Shown one piece after another: positions 17,690 to 27,100 of a stretch of DNA of 28,404 nt. How positions within the stretch are numbered: position 1 is the first letter of the stretch; every line of letters starts with the position of its first letter. Below the pieces are notes generated by a model. It worked only from the letters and a program-made list of their open reading frames with translations, was not told the DNA's origin and searched no databases. Made by a program: the position numbers and the translations under genes. This stretch comes from Amphimedon queenslandica (lineage: Eukaryota; Porifera; Demospongiae; Haplosclerida; Niphatidae), in contig NW_003546379.1 in NCBI RefSeq assembly GCF_000090795.2, positions 98,091 to 126,494 on the forward strand, read 5' to 3'.

Positions 17690-18320
17690 ATATACGTCGG
17701 AAAGATGAAGTGGGTAATGTGTCCATCAACAAAGCCACATTCCCCTGCTGAAGAGTGACAGAGAGGTACTGAATCAGGTAATGGCAGGCATTGTCATCCC
17801 TAGAATATTGCTAAATACAGTGGCCCAATGATCTAATGAATGACAATGACTGAGGGCCCATATAGTACCAAGAGACTCAATGGCTACCGGAGTGAATGTA
17901 CGATGTAAGGGCAGCATACTTGGCAGACTTCTAAAGCCAGGCATACACTAGGCAACATGTTGCTGGAAACATTTGTGGTTACTTTGATCTTTTAAGCAAC
18001 AGGTTACCAGAAATAGAAGGCTGTTCTATTTCTGGCAACATGTTGCTTGCAAGATCAAAGGAGGGGTGAGTGATGGAGAGGTATTAGACCAGAGCGCCAA
18101 AGCAGCCTTGTCATAGTATGGAGACATGGGGGAAAGAACTGAGTATGGTAGAATGAGGCGAACCAAACAGTCAGAAGCAGCAGCTGAGGACAAAAGCAGG
18201 AAGGTGCAAGCTGCTTCGCTGAATAGAACCCCAAATCACCCAATCTCACAGGCAATGAGGCCTGGATCCAAGAGGGACATGAGACACCACAGAAACATTC
18301 AAAACAGAACTTAACAACAA
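17690..18320 (-). mobile_element. LINE-type reverse transcriptase relic (C-terminal part)
   Basis: Minus-strand reading from about 18275 gives WIQASLPVRLGDLGFYSAKQ, then, after a frame change, LSSAAASDCLVRLILP, and further on FTPVAIESLGTIWAL (about 17920-17875). This order matches the C-terminal region of animal non-LTR retrotransposon polyproteins, whose usual motifs are QASLPVxxGGLGIR, SAFLASAA and FVPLAFETLGP. Frame changes and a hairpin insertion (17982-18060) show it is dead. Base composition is richer in GC than the surroundings, as expected for an inserted element. Confidence 0.68.
17982..18060. repeat. 37-bp-arm hairpin inside the LINE relic
   Basis: Arms 17982-18018 and 18024-18060 are reverse complements with a few mismatches around a 5-base loop, for example CAGAAATAGAA against TTCTATTTCTG. 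It interrupts the reverse-transcriptase-like reading, so it inserted after or during that element's decay. Confidence 0.75.
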
Positions 18321-18439
18321 GCACAGAACAGCATCATAAACTTGAAGAGAGTCAGAGAAAAAGCTGTGGACAAACATAAGAGAAACATAAGGCAGGAAAT
18401 GGATAAATAATAAAATAATGTCATAATAAATAAAATCAC

Positions 18440-19311
18440 CTTTCCTTTCTTTGGATTTTCAAATCCTTCTTCAGTCTTAGCCAGTTTGTCCCTCAGCTCA
18501 CACAAATGATCAGACATAGCACTCAACTGTCCTTCACAACCACTTGATAATGTAGTCATTTGATCCTAACAAATACAAGACAGGTATAATAAGCATGACA
18601 ATGATTTTGGTGGGGTGTACTACTGTACATGTAGCCAATCAAAGTTAGAATTGAATACATTGGTTTCCCATATAGCATGCCGAATGAGCTAAAAAGCATG
18701 CTTCATGGGCTGACAAGCACTACAATGGTACATGTACATGGCTTTAGGGCAACTTAAAAGTTTATAAAAGAATCAATTTTGATCAAACTTGCTACATAAC
18801 ATATGAACAATGTATGTAACAGATTCATTATTAAAATGGAGAGTTTTCTTTTACTTATTTTTGGCACTGTTTCATTGTGATGGTAACTACTCAGAAAAAT
18901 TATGTAAAATTAATTTCACAAAAAAACATAATGGACTATAATAGTAAAGGAAATTTTTCAGAAACAAGCATAGACCATGACTCAAACATTTCAGTTGGAA
19001 TCAGATTCAAGCAGTGTAGGACATAAAAATAAAAGTAAAGACAAAGAAGAGATAAACAGAAACATTGAAATAAAAGATGTAGAGAGAGAAACCTCTTAAT
19101 TGTACATGCACCATCCACTTCTCTTAAATGATTAATAAAGTAAGGTCCAAGCTCATTCAACTTAGTATTAAAATACTACAAAAAATAATCACATAACATT
19201 TACAAAATTTAGTGACTCACTTGAGTAGCAACTGCTAGTCGAGCCTGACCTACAATTTCCTCTTGAGTCGAATCAATTGTACGCTCGTTGCTGCTCTCAG
19301 CCACAATTAAA
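18440..19311 (-). CDS. exons of an unrecognised gene (partial)
   Basis: Three splice-flanked open segments in transcript order. 19311-19221 has a CTCTCACAG acceptor and GTGAGT donor and contains VAESSNERTIDSTQEEIVGQ. 19175-19093 has a TTTTTTGTAG acceptor and contains YFNTKLNELGPYFINHL. 18565-18440 has a TTGTTAG acceptor and GTGATT donor and contains CEGQLSAMSDHLCELRDKLA, which is heptad-like and probably coiled coil. The first two join in phase 0. The second to the third does not join in phase, so an exon may be missing between them. The first two exons recur at 22774-22990, there with a frameshift. The family was not recognised. Start and end exons were not found, so it may be a fragment. 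Confidence 0.45.
18571..19092. other. intron or spacer of the unrecognised gene
   Basis: No exon was identified in this stretch. The part from about 18940 to 19092 is repeated at about 22610-22773. Confidence 0.4.
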
Positions 19312-19440
19312 CTGTGAGAGTCTGAGAGATACAAAAATATCACATGTTTGCTTATACAACCTTATAGGTCCAAATTGATCATAAATTAAAATAAATTGAA
19401 TAAAAATAAGTGAGGACTCATAAAATGAGGAATTTAATTA

Positions 19441-19522
19441 ATGCCAAATATGTATGGAAAGTCAATATGTCTGGTAAGCCAATATGTCCAGCAAACAAAT
19501 ATGTCTGGCAAGCCAAATAATT
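19441..19522 (-). repeat. dyad minisatellite B
   Basis: Four imperfect units of the TATGTCTGGCAAGCCAA type. This array lies 130 bp upstream of the unrecognised gene's first visible exon and is followed by the conserved spacer of paralog 3's 3' side. It has no secreted-protein gene directly to its left. Confidence 0.8.
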
Positions 19523-20104
19523 GTTATTATTATATTATTAGTATTATTCTCAGTGGCTTCTAAAAATTGTGTACCAGTTCAGAATGTGCTGTGTATGTAT
19601 TATGACTATCAATGGTTGGAATACTGTCATCTTACAAAGTACATGTAGATCTACATGCAAGTGGTGAAAATTTATATTAATGTACATGTATACAACAAGT
19701 CAGTTTTTTTATTGCAATCGACTACAATTTGTATTTATAATGCCCAGTTATTTTACTTTCTAGTGCACTTTAAAGTACACGAGTGCTTTCATTGTTACTT
19801 TGTGATACATATTGTTACCATTGTGTAATCAGTAATCACAATCACTGCATGTATGTGTAATTGCAAATATCATATCACAATCAAGGCAATGTAACTAAGG
19901 TACAATTTTGGGTTCTGGCCATAGCCTTTTGTCTAGGGTGTGAAAAGTTTTAATGTTAAACTTTTGAGAGTTTGACATCATGTGCAGAGTCCTTGCTAAA
20001 CTCTGGCATCATTCACATTGCATGCATGTTCAATTCACCACCTGTGTTTAGATTATTTTTTGAAGTCTAAATATCTAAACATAGCCCAGGCTAATTGATA
20101 CTAA
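19523..20104. other. conserved duplicated spacer block (copy B)
   Basis: Same landmarks as 15103-15711, including TTGTGTACCAGTTCAG, TGGTTGGAATACTGTCATCT and AATCACAATCACTGCATG. It leads into the 3' minisatellite of paralog 3. Confidence 0.75.
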
Positions 20105-20268
20105 AATAGCAAAAAAGAAGAAATAGTAATGAATTTTAAACGGCCTAAATTATTGCAAAAAAGAAGAAAAAAATAGTAATGAGCTTTAAACGGCCTAAAT
20201 TATTGCAAAAAGAAGAAATAGTAATGAATTTTAAACGGCCTAAATTATTGCAAAAAAATCATTGTAAA
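20105..20268 (-). repeat. 3' minisatellite of paralog 3, about three units
   Basis: Three tandem units containing AGAAGAAATAGTAATGA and AAACGGCCTAAATTATTGC, ending about 10 bp from the stop codon. They are closely related to the array at 15712-15950. Confidence 0.85.
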
Positions 20269-20278
20269 CAGTTTCAGT

Positions 20279-21556
20279 TCAGTTGACATATATCTCATAT
20301 TGATCAATTCCAATGTTTTCATTACCTGGTGCCTCATCAGTGCAAACCCTCATCTCAATATTATCAGTAATCGTGGATCCAATCTTCTTGAGGAACCATG
20401 GGAGAAGAGGGGGAGAACAACATTTTGCTTCATTGGATGGGCAATTTTTTCCATCCCAAAGTGGATCGGTAACTCCAAAAGTATTACGATGACCACCTGG
20501 AAAACCAGACTCACAATAATAATCACTCCCAACAAATGATGGAGGTTTTATAGAACCACTGCATGGACAACGATAATTTGCTTGGCTTCCACCAAAAGAC
20601 CAAACATGCTTACGAGGAGACCCACGAGTGATGCTAACGCCATCCACATAAATTTGATCAATTCCTCTGTTTAAGAAACCATCAAGTGTATACCTCTGAT
20701 AACCTCTGACTCGTCCACATACTTGAGAATACTTCAAACCCTGTGAAGGGATAGGTATAGACTGACAGCCGGCTTTATTCTTAGTGCAAAATCTTATATT
20801 ACTCTGTGTAATCAGCTGGAGTGAAGAGGGGCAGGTGGAAGAGGATTGAGTCATGTCAAGCATTCCTAGTCTAGTCCATCCTCCATCAATGCCACACAAA
20901 GCTCCCATATGACAGTATACCGGTATAGTTTTATTATTAATATATAACTGGTAGTTACCTGATGCACTTCCAGGATTGTAGCTCTTGACCTCTGCACAGG
21001 AAGCAAAGGTTGAGGTGCAACTTGAGGCCGTTATCATAGCATCATTGCAGCTCTTTAGTGATTGCATGAGATCCCTATTAACTTTTTGAGAGCAGGCACA
21101 TGATGACATAAGCTGCACAATCTCATAAACTGCTCTTTTGTTACGGCCTGTACAGGATTCCTCAGCATTGAGAACATTGACGCAGCTTTGAAGGGACTGG
21201 AGAAGGCCTTTCTTTACTTTCTCAGCGCATGCGCAACTTCCAGTTTGAACTTTTACCCCAGCAGCATTGCTGTCAACATCTTGCATTGACTTTTGTGGTT
21301 GGTATGGTTCTCTTTCTGGTTGAAGTAGATCTATATCTTGCGGAGGCTGTGTTGGCAGGCCATTTTGCATGAAATCATCACTCTCTAAACCATTTTTCTC
21401 GTTTTGATTAGCAGATGGTTCTTGTGTGCTATACTCATCATCATAAGCTTTCCAGGCTTCTTTTGGTCCTGTTTCCAAGCCCCACTCTTCTTCTGCACTT
21501 GTTCTAGCTTCTACTGTTAGTATAAACAGAGAAAGAAATACACAAATAAATTTCAT
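20279..21556 (-). CDS. secreted Cys-rich fibrinogen-like protein, paralog 3
   Basis: A 425-aa intronless gene with the same layout as paralogs 1 and 2: signal peptide, acidic linker (EEEWGLETGPKEAWKAYDDE), first CxC module, GRNKR furin-type site, second CxC module, then the conserved C-terminal domain. It ends IGIDQYEIYVN like paralog 2. Differences cluster at ASSCTSTFASCAEVK, NNKTIPVYCHM, and the loop FGGSQANYRCPCSGSIKPPS. A TATA box lies about 66-73 bp upstream and dyad minisatellite C about 185-260 bp upstream, the most complete 5' arrangement of the three. Extracellular location is inferred from the signal peptide and the cysteine content; no catalytic residues were recognised. It is probably processed at the RNKR site if expressed with a furin-like protease. 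Confidence 0.9.
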   Translation of the reverse strand: MKFICVFLSLFILTVEARTSAEEEWGLETGPKEAWKAYDDEYSTQEPSANQNEKNGLESDDFMQNGLPTQPPQDIDLLQPEREPYQPQKSMQDVDSNAAGVKVQTGSCACAEKVKKGLLQSLQSCVNVLNAEESCTGRNKRAVYEIVQLMSSCACSQKVNRDLMQSLKSCNDAMITASSCTSTFASCAEVKSYNPGSASGNYQLYINNKTIPVYCHMGALCGIDGGWTRLGMLDMTQSSSTCPSSLQLITQSNIRFCTKNKAGCQSIPIPSQGLKYSQVCGRVRGYQRYTLDGFLNRGIDQIYVDGVSITRGSPRKHVWSFGGSQANYRCPCSGSIKPPSFVGSDYYCESGFPGGHRNTFGVTDPLWDGKNCPSNEAKCCSPPLLPWFLKKIGSTITDNIEMRVCTDEAPGNENIGIDQYEIYVN

Positions 21557-21621
21557 ACTGATATATTATAAAGAGTGTATTACTATGATATGACTGATAA
21601 GATAGAGTGGCTATGTTTGCT

Positions 21622-21629
21622 CTTTTATA
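21622..21629 (-). promoter_or_regulatory. TATA box of paralog 3
   Basis: TATAAAAG on the minus strand in the context GGGTATAAAAGAGC, 66-73 bp upstream of the ATG. The context is shared with paralog 2. Confidence 0.68.
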
Positions 21630-21738
21630 CCCGTCCCTAGTCTCGGGGTATAGGTAAATTGATCATAAATCAAAACAAATTCAATATACATGTAAATCAG
21701 TGAGAGCTTGGACACAGAGTAAAAGGAACAAAAATTAG

Positions 21739-21815
21739 TGCCAAATATGTCTGGCGAGTCAATATGTCTCGCAAGCCAATATGTTTGGAAAACCAATATG
21801 TCTGGCAAGCCAAAT
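21739..21815 (-). repeat. dyad minisatellite C upstream of paralog 3
   Basis: Four imperfect units, for example CAATATGTCTCGCAAGCC and CAATATGTCTGGCAAGCC, about 185-260 bp upstream of the start codon. It is homologous to array A at paralog 1. Confidence 0.82.
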
Positions 21816-22232
21816 AATTGCTATTATATTATTAGTATTAGTATTATTCTGGCTTCTAAAGATTGTGTACCAGTTCAGCACATGCTGTGCATGTGTTATG
21901 ACTCTAACCAATGGTTGGAATACTTTCATCTTACATAGTACATGTACATGCATAAGTGGTGAAAATTTATATTAATGTACATGTATACAACAAGTCAGTT
22001 TTTTGGTATAGACATTCACTCAGGAGGGTTGGAGTTGATCACAAAATTTTTGATTGTAATCGACTACAATTTGTATTCATAATGCCAAGTTATTTTACTT
22101 TCTAATGCACTTTAAAGTACACGAGTGCTTTCATTGTTACTTTGTGATACATATTGTTACCATCGTGTAATCAGTATTCACAATCACTGCATGTCTGTGT
22201 AATTATATCATAATCAAGGCAATGTAACTAAC
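21816..22232. other. conserved duplicated spacer block (copy C)
   Basis: Closely similar to 15103-15510, with the same TTGTGTACCAGTTCAGCACA, GGTATAGACATTCACTCAGG and AATCACTGCATGTCTGTGT landmarks. Similarity stops at about 22232. No 3' minisatellite or gene follows. Confidence 0.75.
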
Positions 22233-22437
22233 CAGACAGAACACTATTATTAAAATGATACTATAACATATGAACCCTTAGTAAAACTATAGGCAAGCTT
22301 ATTCAATTTGCATATTTTTACTTCAGAAACAGTTTTTGCAGCACTTCAATTTGCATTTAGAAGAAAGTCAAAACTCACATTTTATGAATATTATAAAGTT
22401 TATGAATATGCTAGTGTGCATGTATTTAATGACTTAC

Positions 22438-22588
22438 TGCAGAGACTAAGAGGAAGTGATAAGGAAGGAATCCAAGTTTGTTGACTGACATCATTTTTGA
22501 TATTCTGTGTAACTCGGTACCAGTTCTATCATAGATGTACACAAACTGCTTCTGAGCAGCAGCAAACACTGTCTCATTGTGAAGATAA
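22438..22588 (-). pseudogene. orphan exon of WDR46/UTP7
   Basis: A single 151-base exon with a TACTAG acceptor and a GTAAGT donor, one base plus 50 codons. It contains YLHNETVFAAAQKQFVYIYD and ends LGFLPYHFLLVSA. This matches WDR46 (UTP7), the U3 small-subunit processome WD40 protein, whose human version reads EFLPFHFLLATA at the same place. No other WDR46 exon was found within the window, so it is probably a displaced fragment, although the exon itself is open and has intact splice sites. Confidence 0.7.
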
Positions 22589-22773
22589 CTAGTATCAGAA
22601 AAAAGGAAAAATCATAATGGGCTATAGTACAGGGTATTTTTAGAAATAATTAAAGTACATAACTCAAACATTTCAGTTGGAATCAGATTCAAGCAGTGTA
22701 AGATATACAAATAAAATTAAAGACAAAGCAGAGATCAACAGAAACATTGAAATAAAGATGTAGAGAGGGAAAC

Positions 22774-22990
22774 CTCTTAATTGTACATGTACCACCCACT
22801 TCTTGAATGGTTAATAGAGTAAGATCCAAGCTCATTCAACTTAGTATTAAAATACTACAAAAAATAATCACATAACATTCACAAAAGTTAGTGACTCACT
22901 TGAGTAGCAACTGCTAGTCGAGCCTGACCTACAATTTCCTCTTGAGTCAAATCAATGGTATGCTCATTGCTGCTCTCAGCCACAATTAAA
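22774..22990 (-). pseudogene. frameshifted duplicate of the unrecognised exons
   Basis: The segment 22990-22900 duplicates the exon at 19311-19221 and stays open. The segment 22854-22774 duplicates 19175-19093 but is 81 instead of 83 bases long. A 2-base loss near 22801-22808 shifts the frame and leads to a stop. The intervening intron and flanks (about 22610-23000) are also duplicated. This copy is therefore non-functional at its second exon. Confidence 0.75.
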
Positions 22991-23097
22991 CTGTGAGAGA
23001 TACAGATATAAACATATCACACGTTTGCTAATTGATCATAAATTAAAATAAATTGAATAAAAATCAGCGAGGGCTCATAAAAGGAACTAAATTAGTT

Positions 23098-23182
23098 CCA
23101 AATTTGTGTGGCAAGTCAATATGTTTAGCAAGCCAATACAATATGTTTGGCAAACCAATAAGTCTGGCAAGCCAAATAATTG
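23098..23182 (-). repeat. dyad minisatellite D
   Basis: Four degenerate units (GTGTGGCAAGTCAATATG, TTTAGCAAGCCAATA and similar) followed by the conserved spacer. No secreted-protein gene lies on either side, so this is a leftover of a duplicated block. Confidence 0.78.
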
Positions 23183-23710
23183 TTATTAGTAGTAGTAGTA
23201 GTATTCTGGCTTCTAAAGATTGTGTACCAGTTCAGCATGTGCTGTGCATGTATTATGACTCTAATCAATGGTTGGAATACTGTCATCTTACTGTACGTTG
23301 TACATGCAAAAAGGTCAATCTAACTTATATTATCGGTATGTACATGTATGCAACAAGTCAGTTTTTTGGTATAGGCATTGCCTCAACAGGGTTGGGTTTG
23401 ATCACATAAATTTTGATTACAAGCAACAACAATTCATATTCAATTTATTCATAATGCCAAGTGTCTTGTGGACTTTAGTGCTACCCCTGTTACTTTTAAA
23501 TGTGATATATATTGCTACCATTCTGTAATCAGTAATCACAATCACTGCATGTCTGTGTAATTGCAAATGTTATATCATAATCAAGGCAATACTGAGGTCC
23601 AAATTGATCACTAAAACAAATTAAATAAAAATCAGTGGGGGCCTGGGCACAAAGTTCAATAAGAGGAACTAAAATTAGTGCCAAATATGCCTGGCAAGCC
23701 AAATAAATGT
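23183..23710. other. conserved spacer block D and remnant block E
   Basis: 23183-23590 repeats the spacer landmarks (TTGTGTACCAGTTCAGCATG, AATCACAATCACTGCATGTC). At about 23590 it switches directly into a fifth copy of the upstream flank (GAGGTCCAAATTGATCA), ending with a single minisatellite unit, TATGCCTGGCAAGCCAAATAA, at about 23685-23706. The gene expected between them is missing. Confidence 0.7.
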
Positions 23711-23872
23711 TATACATCAATTATTAACTATTAATCAGCATGTGCTGCATGCATCAAATACTTTAATTGAAAATATTTTCAATTCCCAAAAATAACTAGA
23801 TTATAAAACCTTTATATATTAGTCATACTTTCTTTGGTTGGCTATGATTACTAGTTCTGTCTCAGTTGGGAT

Positions 23873-24004
23873 CTAGTCAGGCGGGCCTGACCCTGTTGGG
23901 ATCCTAGACCTCCACTCCAGTGCTCCTTGTCTTGGCATTGTCACATCAATCATGATGACTCCACGTGGTTTTAAGGCAGGGCCAACCACACCCATACCAC
24001 GCCC
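23873..24004 (-). other. possible terminal exon, unrecognised
   Basis: An open 43-codon segment ending in TAG at 23875-23873, preceded by an ATTTTAG acceptor. It includes GVIMIDVTMPRQGALEWRSR and is richer in GC than its surroundings. It lies about 130 bp beyond the P450 stop on the same strand. It matches nothing I recognise and could be chance. Confidence 0.28.
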
Positions 24005-24137
24005 CTAAAATTTGATGAAATAAAAATTATTTATGGTGAAAATTATTGTTTTATCAAAAAAGTTAAAAATATTGTTATGCTTGTAAACTCCCTGAAAATG
24101 AAAATAATATATTAATAATTCGAATTTAGAATTAGAG

Positions 24138-27100
24138 TCAAGCCTTGATAATTCTTAGAAAAATGCCATCTTTTGGAGATTGAGTAAGACCTTGTTTCTT
24201 CATTAATGGTATCTACAAAATTAAAAATATATCATGCATGAAAGTATTTTAATAATTATGACAAGCAAGTTCATCTACAACCAACCTGAGTATCAGGTGA
24301 TCTTTCAAACCTATACTTCCTCAATATACTCACTAAACATGCTTTAGCCTCCATTAGTGCAAACCTCATACCAATACAACTCCTTGGTCCCCAACCAAAT
24401 GGAATATGAGACAAAGGATTCCTACCCTCCTTGCCTTCTGGACTAAACCTATGGTAACAAAACATTATTTATAATTATCTAAATTCTCAAGTGCCTGCTT
24501 GGTTTAAATGCATCAGGCTCCTCCCAGTGTTCAGGTGAATAGTGTAGGTACTGAATAGGAATCATAACTTTAGCTCCTTTAAGGAAAGTAACACCATTAA
24601 TGGTACAGGTTTCATTGCATAGACGAGGCCGACTAAATTATAGAAATTAACAGTGAAATGTTTTTATTAAATGCTTACTATGATGCTGCTGGATGCATGC
24701 ATAGTGCCTCTTGAATGACCCAATCAAGATAAGGAATATTCTGTGAAGCATCATACAATGAAGCATCCTAATAAACATTGATAAGAAATTGGCATTATAT
24801 TAATATACTACTAACTTCATTTTCCTGATAGTAATTATCAATAGCTTCACATAACCGTTCTTGTTCATCAGGATTGAGTGACAGTAGATATGAAGTGCAG
24901 GCAAGAGCATTAGCAGTTGTTTCATATCCACCCACCATGAAATCAAAACAAACTCCAGCAATCTGCAAGTCATTTAGCATATTCTCCTTATTGGAACTCT
25001 CTTCATCTGATGATTCATCAGCTCTGGCATCCATTAATAGTTGAATAAAGTCCTTCAACTATAGTTGCAAATAATATAACTATTTAACAATATATTTTTT
25101 AAAGAAATTGACCTTTTCTGAACCACTTTCTACTTGCTCCCTTCTTGATTTTAAGATCTCCATCGATGCATCATTGATATTCTTCATGTGGCTTGCTAGT
25201 GGCACATATTTAGCAACCATTACACTGGCATACTTCATTAGAATTGGGAAATGAGCTACAGTAAAGATTTATCATCATTTGGTACCATATAGCTCTAAAT
25301 TTTTGTCACTCAAAACTTTCGTCAAAATCTTAATTTCTTGTTAAAATTAATTTTTGTCAATTAAATTCGTCAATTCTGTTATAAATCTGAAAGATATCCA
25401 CATAAAGTAAAAATTTCAACAAAAAAATTTCTGACAAATTTGACAAAATTTTTGACTGACAAAAATTTGGAGCTATACAGTAATAAGTGACTACAAGGTA
25501 CTCACAAGAAAATATGTTTTCCCATGTAAAGAAAGAATCACTCAAACTTCCAAAAAATCCAGCAGCTGCATCTGTCAGTAAACTCCCCTCTCCTTTCAGT
25601 AAATTAACTTCAGAACCAAAAGCAACAGCAAGCATAGTCTGCAGACTAAACTGACCAAAAATCCTACAAGATAAAAAGTAAATTGTGTATGATTATAATG
25701 ATAGCATTTATCATTGATCAAGTAAACAATTAAAAAATAGTTTCATATTACAATAGAGTGGGCCTATTACAGACAAAACATAAAAGTGATACAATGTCTA
25801 GAAATCTAGCAGAGCACATTACATTAAATTAAAAATCAGGGTCCTATAGTCTACTTCTTGTATCCTGGGATATATACTATAATAATAATGATAGTGCTTA
25901 TCATACTTGTGGATATTCACACTTTGTCCTGTATTGCTAATTCCGTCAAACACAGTGTTTAGAATATCACAATTTCTTTCAACCAGTGGCATCATCTACC
26001 AAACATAAAAGAGGAATACTGGTAATTACATCACTATTGTCACTATAGGCTTACCTGCTTTAGTTTCTTAATTGAAAAAGTTGGAGAAACAATGCGTCTA
26101 ACTCGCTTCCATTCCTCGTCTTTTTCAAAAACCAAACCAGATCCTAATTTGATATTTTTACGCACTTGATTCATGACGTCAGGCTCTTTCTAAAAATATA
26201 CATGCCGTTTTAATTATGCATAATTATAAAATAGATTTTTAATCACATCAGTATCAATAAATTTGTCGGATTCTTTTACTGTTATCACTTTTAGTATGTC
26301 AAGATCAGCAACTACAATGTGAACCTTGGCACCAATGTAATAACTACATGTAAATGGAGAGAAGAGTTCCAGTACAATAAAATTGTGATAGTTTATAATA
26401 GTTTTTAAGTGTTGTTAGTAATTTAATTGTGATTATAAAATTTAGCCCAATTAAGACTCTATACTACATGTATAACTACTTTTAAAATTTTTCAAGTTAT
26501 GGTCATTTTTAAAATGGGCAAGTTTTGAAAAATACCCTGTACTATAATAGCCCTATTTTAGAAAAATACATGTAGCTCCAAAATTACCTCGACTTTTATC
26601 GCATTTTCTGATACACATTGATGCCCTATGCTATACGTAAAAAGCTTGACAAATAATTTTTGAGTTATGAGCACTTTCAAAATGAGTCAATTTTTTAAAA
26701 AGCTAAGGCTATAGCCCATGGTTTTTTCAAAAAATGGCTCCGAAATCACCCCTAATTTTTATTACATTTTCTGATACATATTCGTGTCCTTATGCTGTGT
26801 AGAAAATTTGAACTGATTCCGACTTAAATTTTTCAAGTTACAGCCATTTTAAGAAATTTGTCAAAATCTAAAAAATACCCAAGCCTATAGCTCATGGTTT
26901 TAAAAATGGCTCCGAAATCACCCCAATTTTTATTACATTGTCTGATACATATTAATGTTCTTATGCTCTGTAGAAAGTTTGAGCTAGTTTCGACTTAAAT
27001 TTTTCAAGTTACAGCCATTTTAAGAAATTTCTCAAAATCTAAAAAATACCCAAGGCTCATGATTTTTTCAAAAAATGGCTAAAAAATCACCCCCAATTTT

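Noticed and set aside
18126..18314. 62-aa + strand frame
   Set aside because: Antisense to the reverse-transcriptase relic, which has a better explained reading on the minus strand.
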